Source: Acidobacteriota bacterium
GTDB taxonomy: Bacteria > Acidobacteriota > UBA4820 > DSQY01
Direction of reading: 5' to 3'
Assembly (NCBI GenBank): GCA_022759065.1
Contig: JAEMPZ010000224.1
Span: forward strand, 1 to 11,790
Length of the DNA: 11,790 bases
The notes below the pieces were generated by a model. It worked only from the letters and a program-made list of their open reading frames with translations, did no database searches and was not told the DNA's origin. Position numbers and translations under genes: made by a program. Of the stretch, positions 11,778-11,790 are shown one piece after another; the stretch's first letter is position 1, and each line of letters opens with the position of its first letter.

Positions 11778-11790
11778 AGAAAAAGAACAT

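Larger units (their letters stand above)
11462..11790. other. Repeat-rich non-coding region after threonine aldolase
   Basis: No credible gene is present in these 329 nt. The region holds repeat copy 2 (11480-11530), the heptamer array (11522-11605), a short second run of heptamers (11626-11646), repeat copy 3 (11661-11730) and two small inverted repeats (11745-11777). The open frames across it are low-complexity and lack start signals. Confidence 0.8.

Noticed and set aside
11060..11790. Minus-strand open frames over the end of ltaE and the repeat region
   Set aside because: Their translations come from the antisense of ltaE and from heptamer and 9-mer repeats, giving low-complexity sequence without start signals.

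Overview
The window is a GC-rich bacterial fragment with densely packed genes, almost all on the minus strand. Five genes are standard housekeeping or catabolic enzymes: trxB, a thiolase, a FadN-type beta-oxidation multienzyme, gltX and a threonine aldolase. The organism cannot be named from the sequence. The microcompartment gene set, with one BMC-H, three BMC-P and a class II aldolase, resembles the aldolase-type compartments known from Planctomycetes-Verrucomicrobia and some deltaproteobacterial or myxobacterial genomes. The degenerate short-period intergenic repeats suggest an uncultivated environmental lineage, but this is only an inference.

Layout from left to right: 1-76 is a dispersed repeat. 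92-2796 (minus) is a compact bacterial microcompartment (BMC) gene set. In transcription order it contains a class II sugar-phosphate aldolase with an encapsulation-like tail, one hexameric shell protein, three pentameric vertex proteins joined by overlaps, and an unrecognised six-cysteine protein. 2804-3869 (minus) holds a membrane-anchored TPR protein and an exported four-cysteine protein. The TPR gene ends 7 nt before the aldolase, so all eight genes may be one operon with a candidate promoter at 3888-3916. 3991-4929 is trxB, 5056-8694 the two-gene beta-oxidation unit (FadN-type, then thiolase) and 8814-10304 gltX, all minus. 10430-11461 (plus) is a divergent threonine aldolase. 11462-11790 has no gene but contains two more copies of the repeat at 1-76, a twelve-unit heptamer array and small inverted repeats.

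How the genes work together: the aldolase would split a deoxysugar 1-phosphate into DHAP and lactaldehyde inside a protein shell that retains the aldehyde. The usual downstream core enzymes (acylating aldehyde dehydrogenase, PduL phosphotransacylase, alcohol or lactate dehydrogenase) are not in the window, so the locus is either cut by the left edge or split across the genome.

The most interesting observation is a gapless module, centred on ACSNC and followed by a similarly spaced amphipathic helix, that is shared by the aldolase C-terminus and the N-terminal part of the unrecognised cysteine protein. It may be a common targeting, docking or metal-binding unit. Stem-loops on both sides of the hexamer gene, one of them terminator-like, could set the hexamer-to-pentamer ratio.
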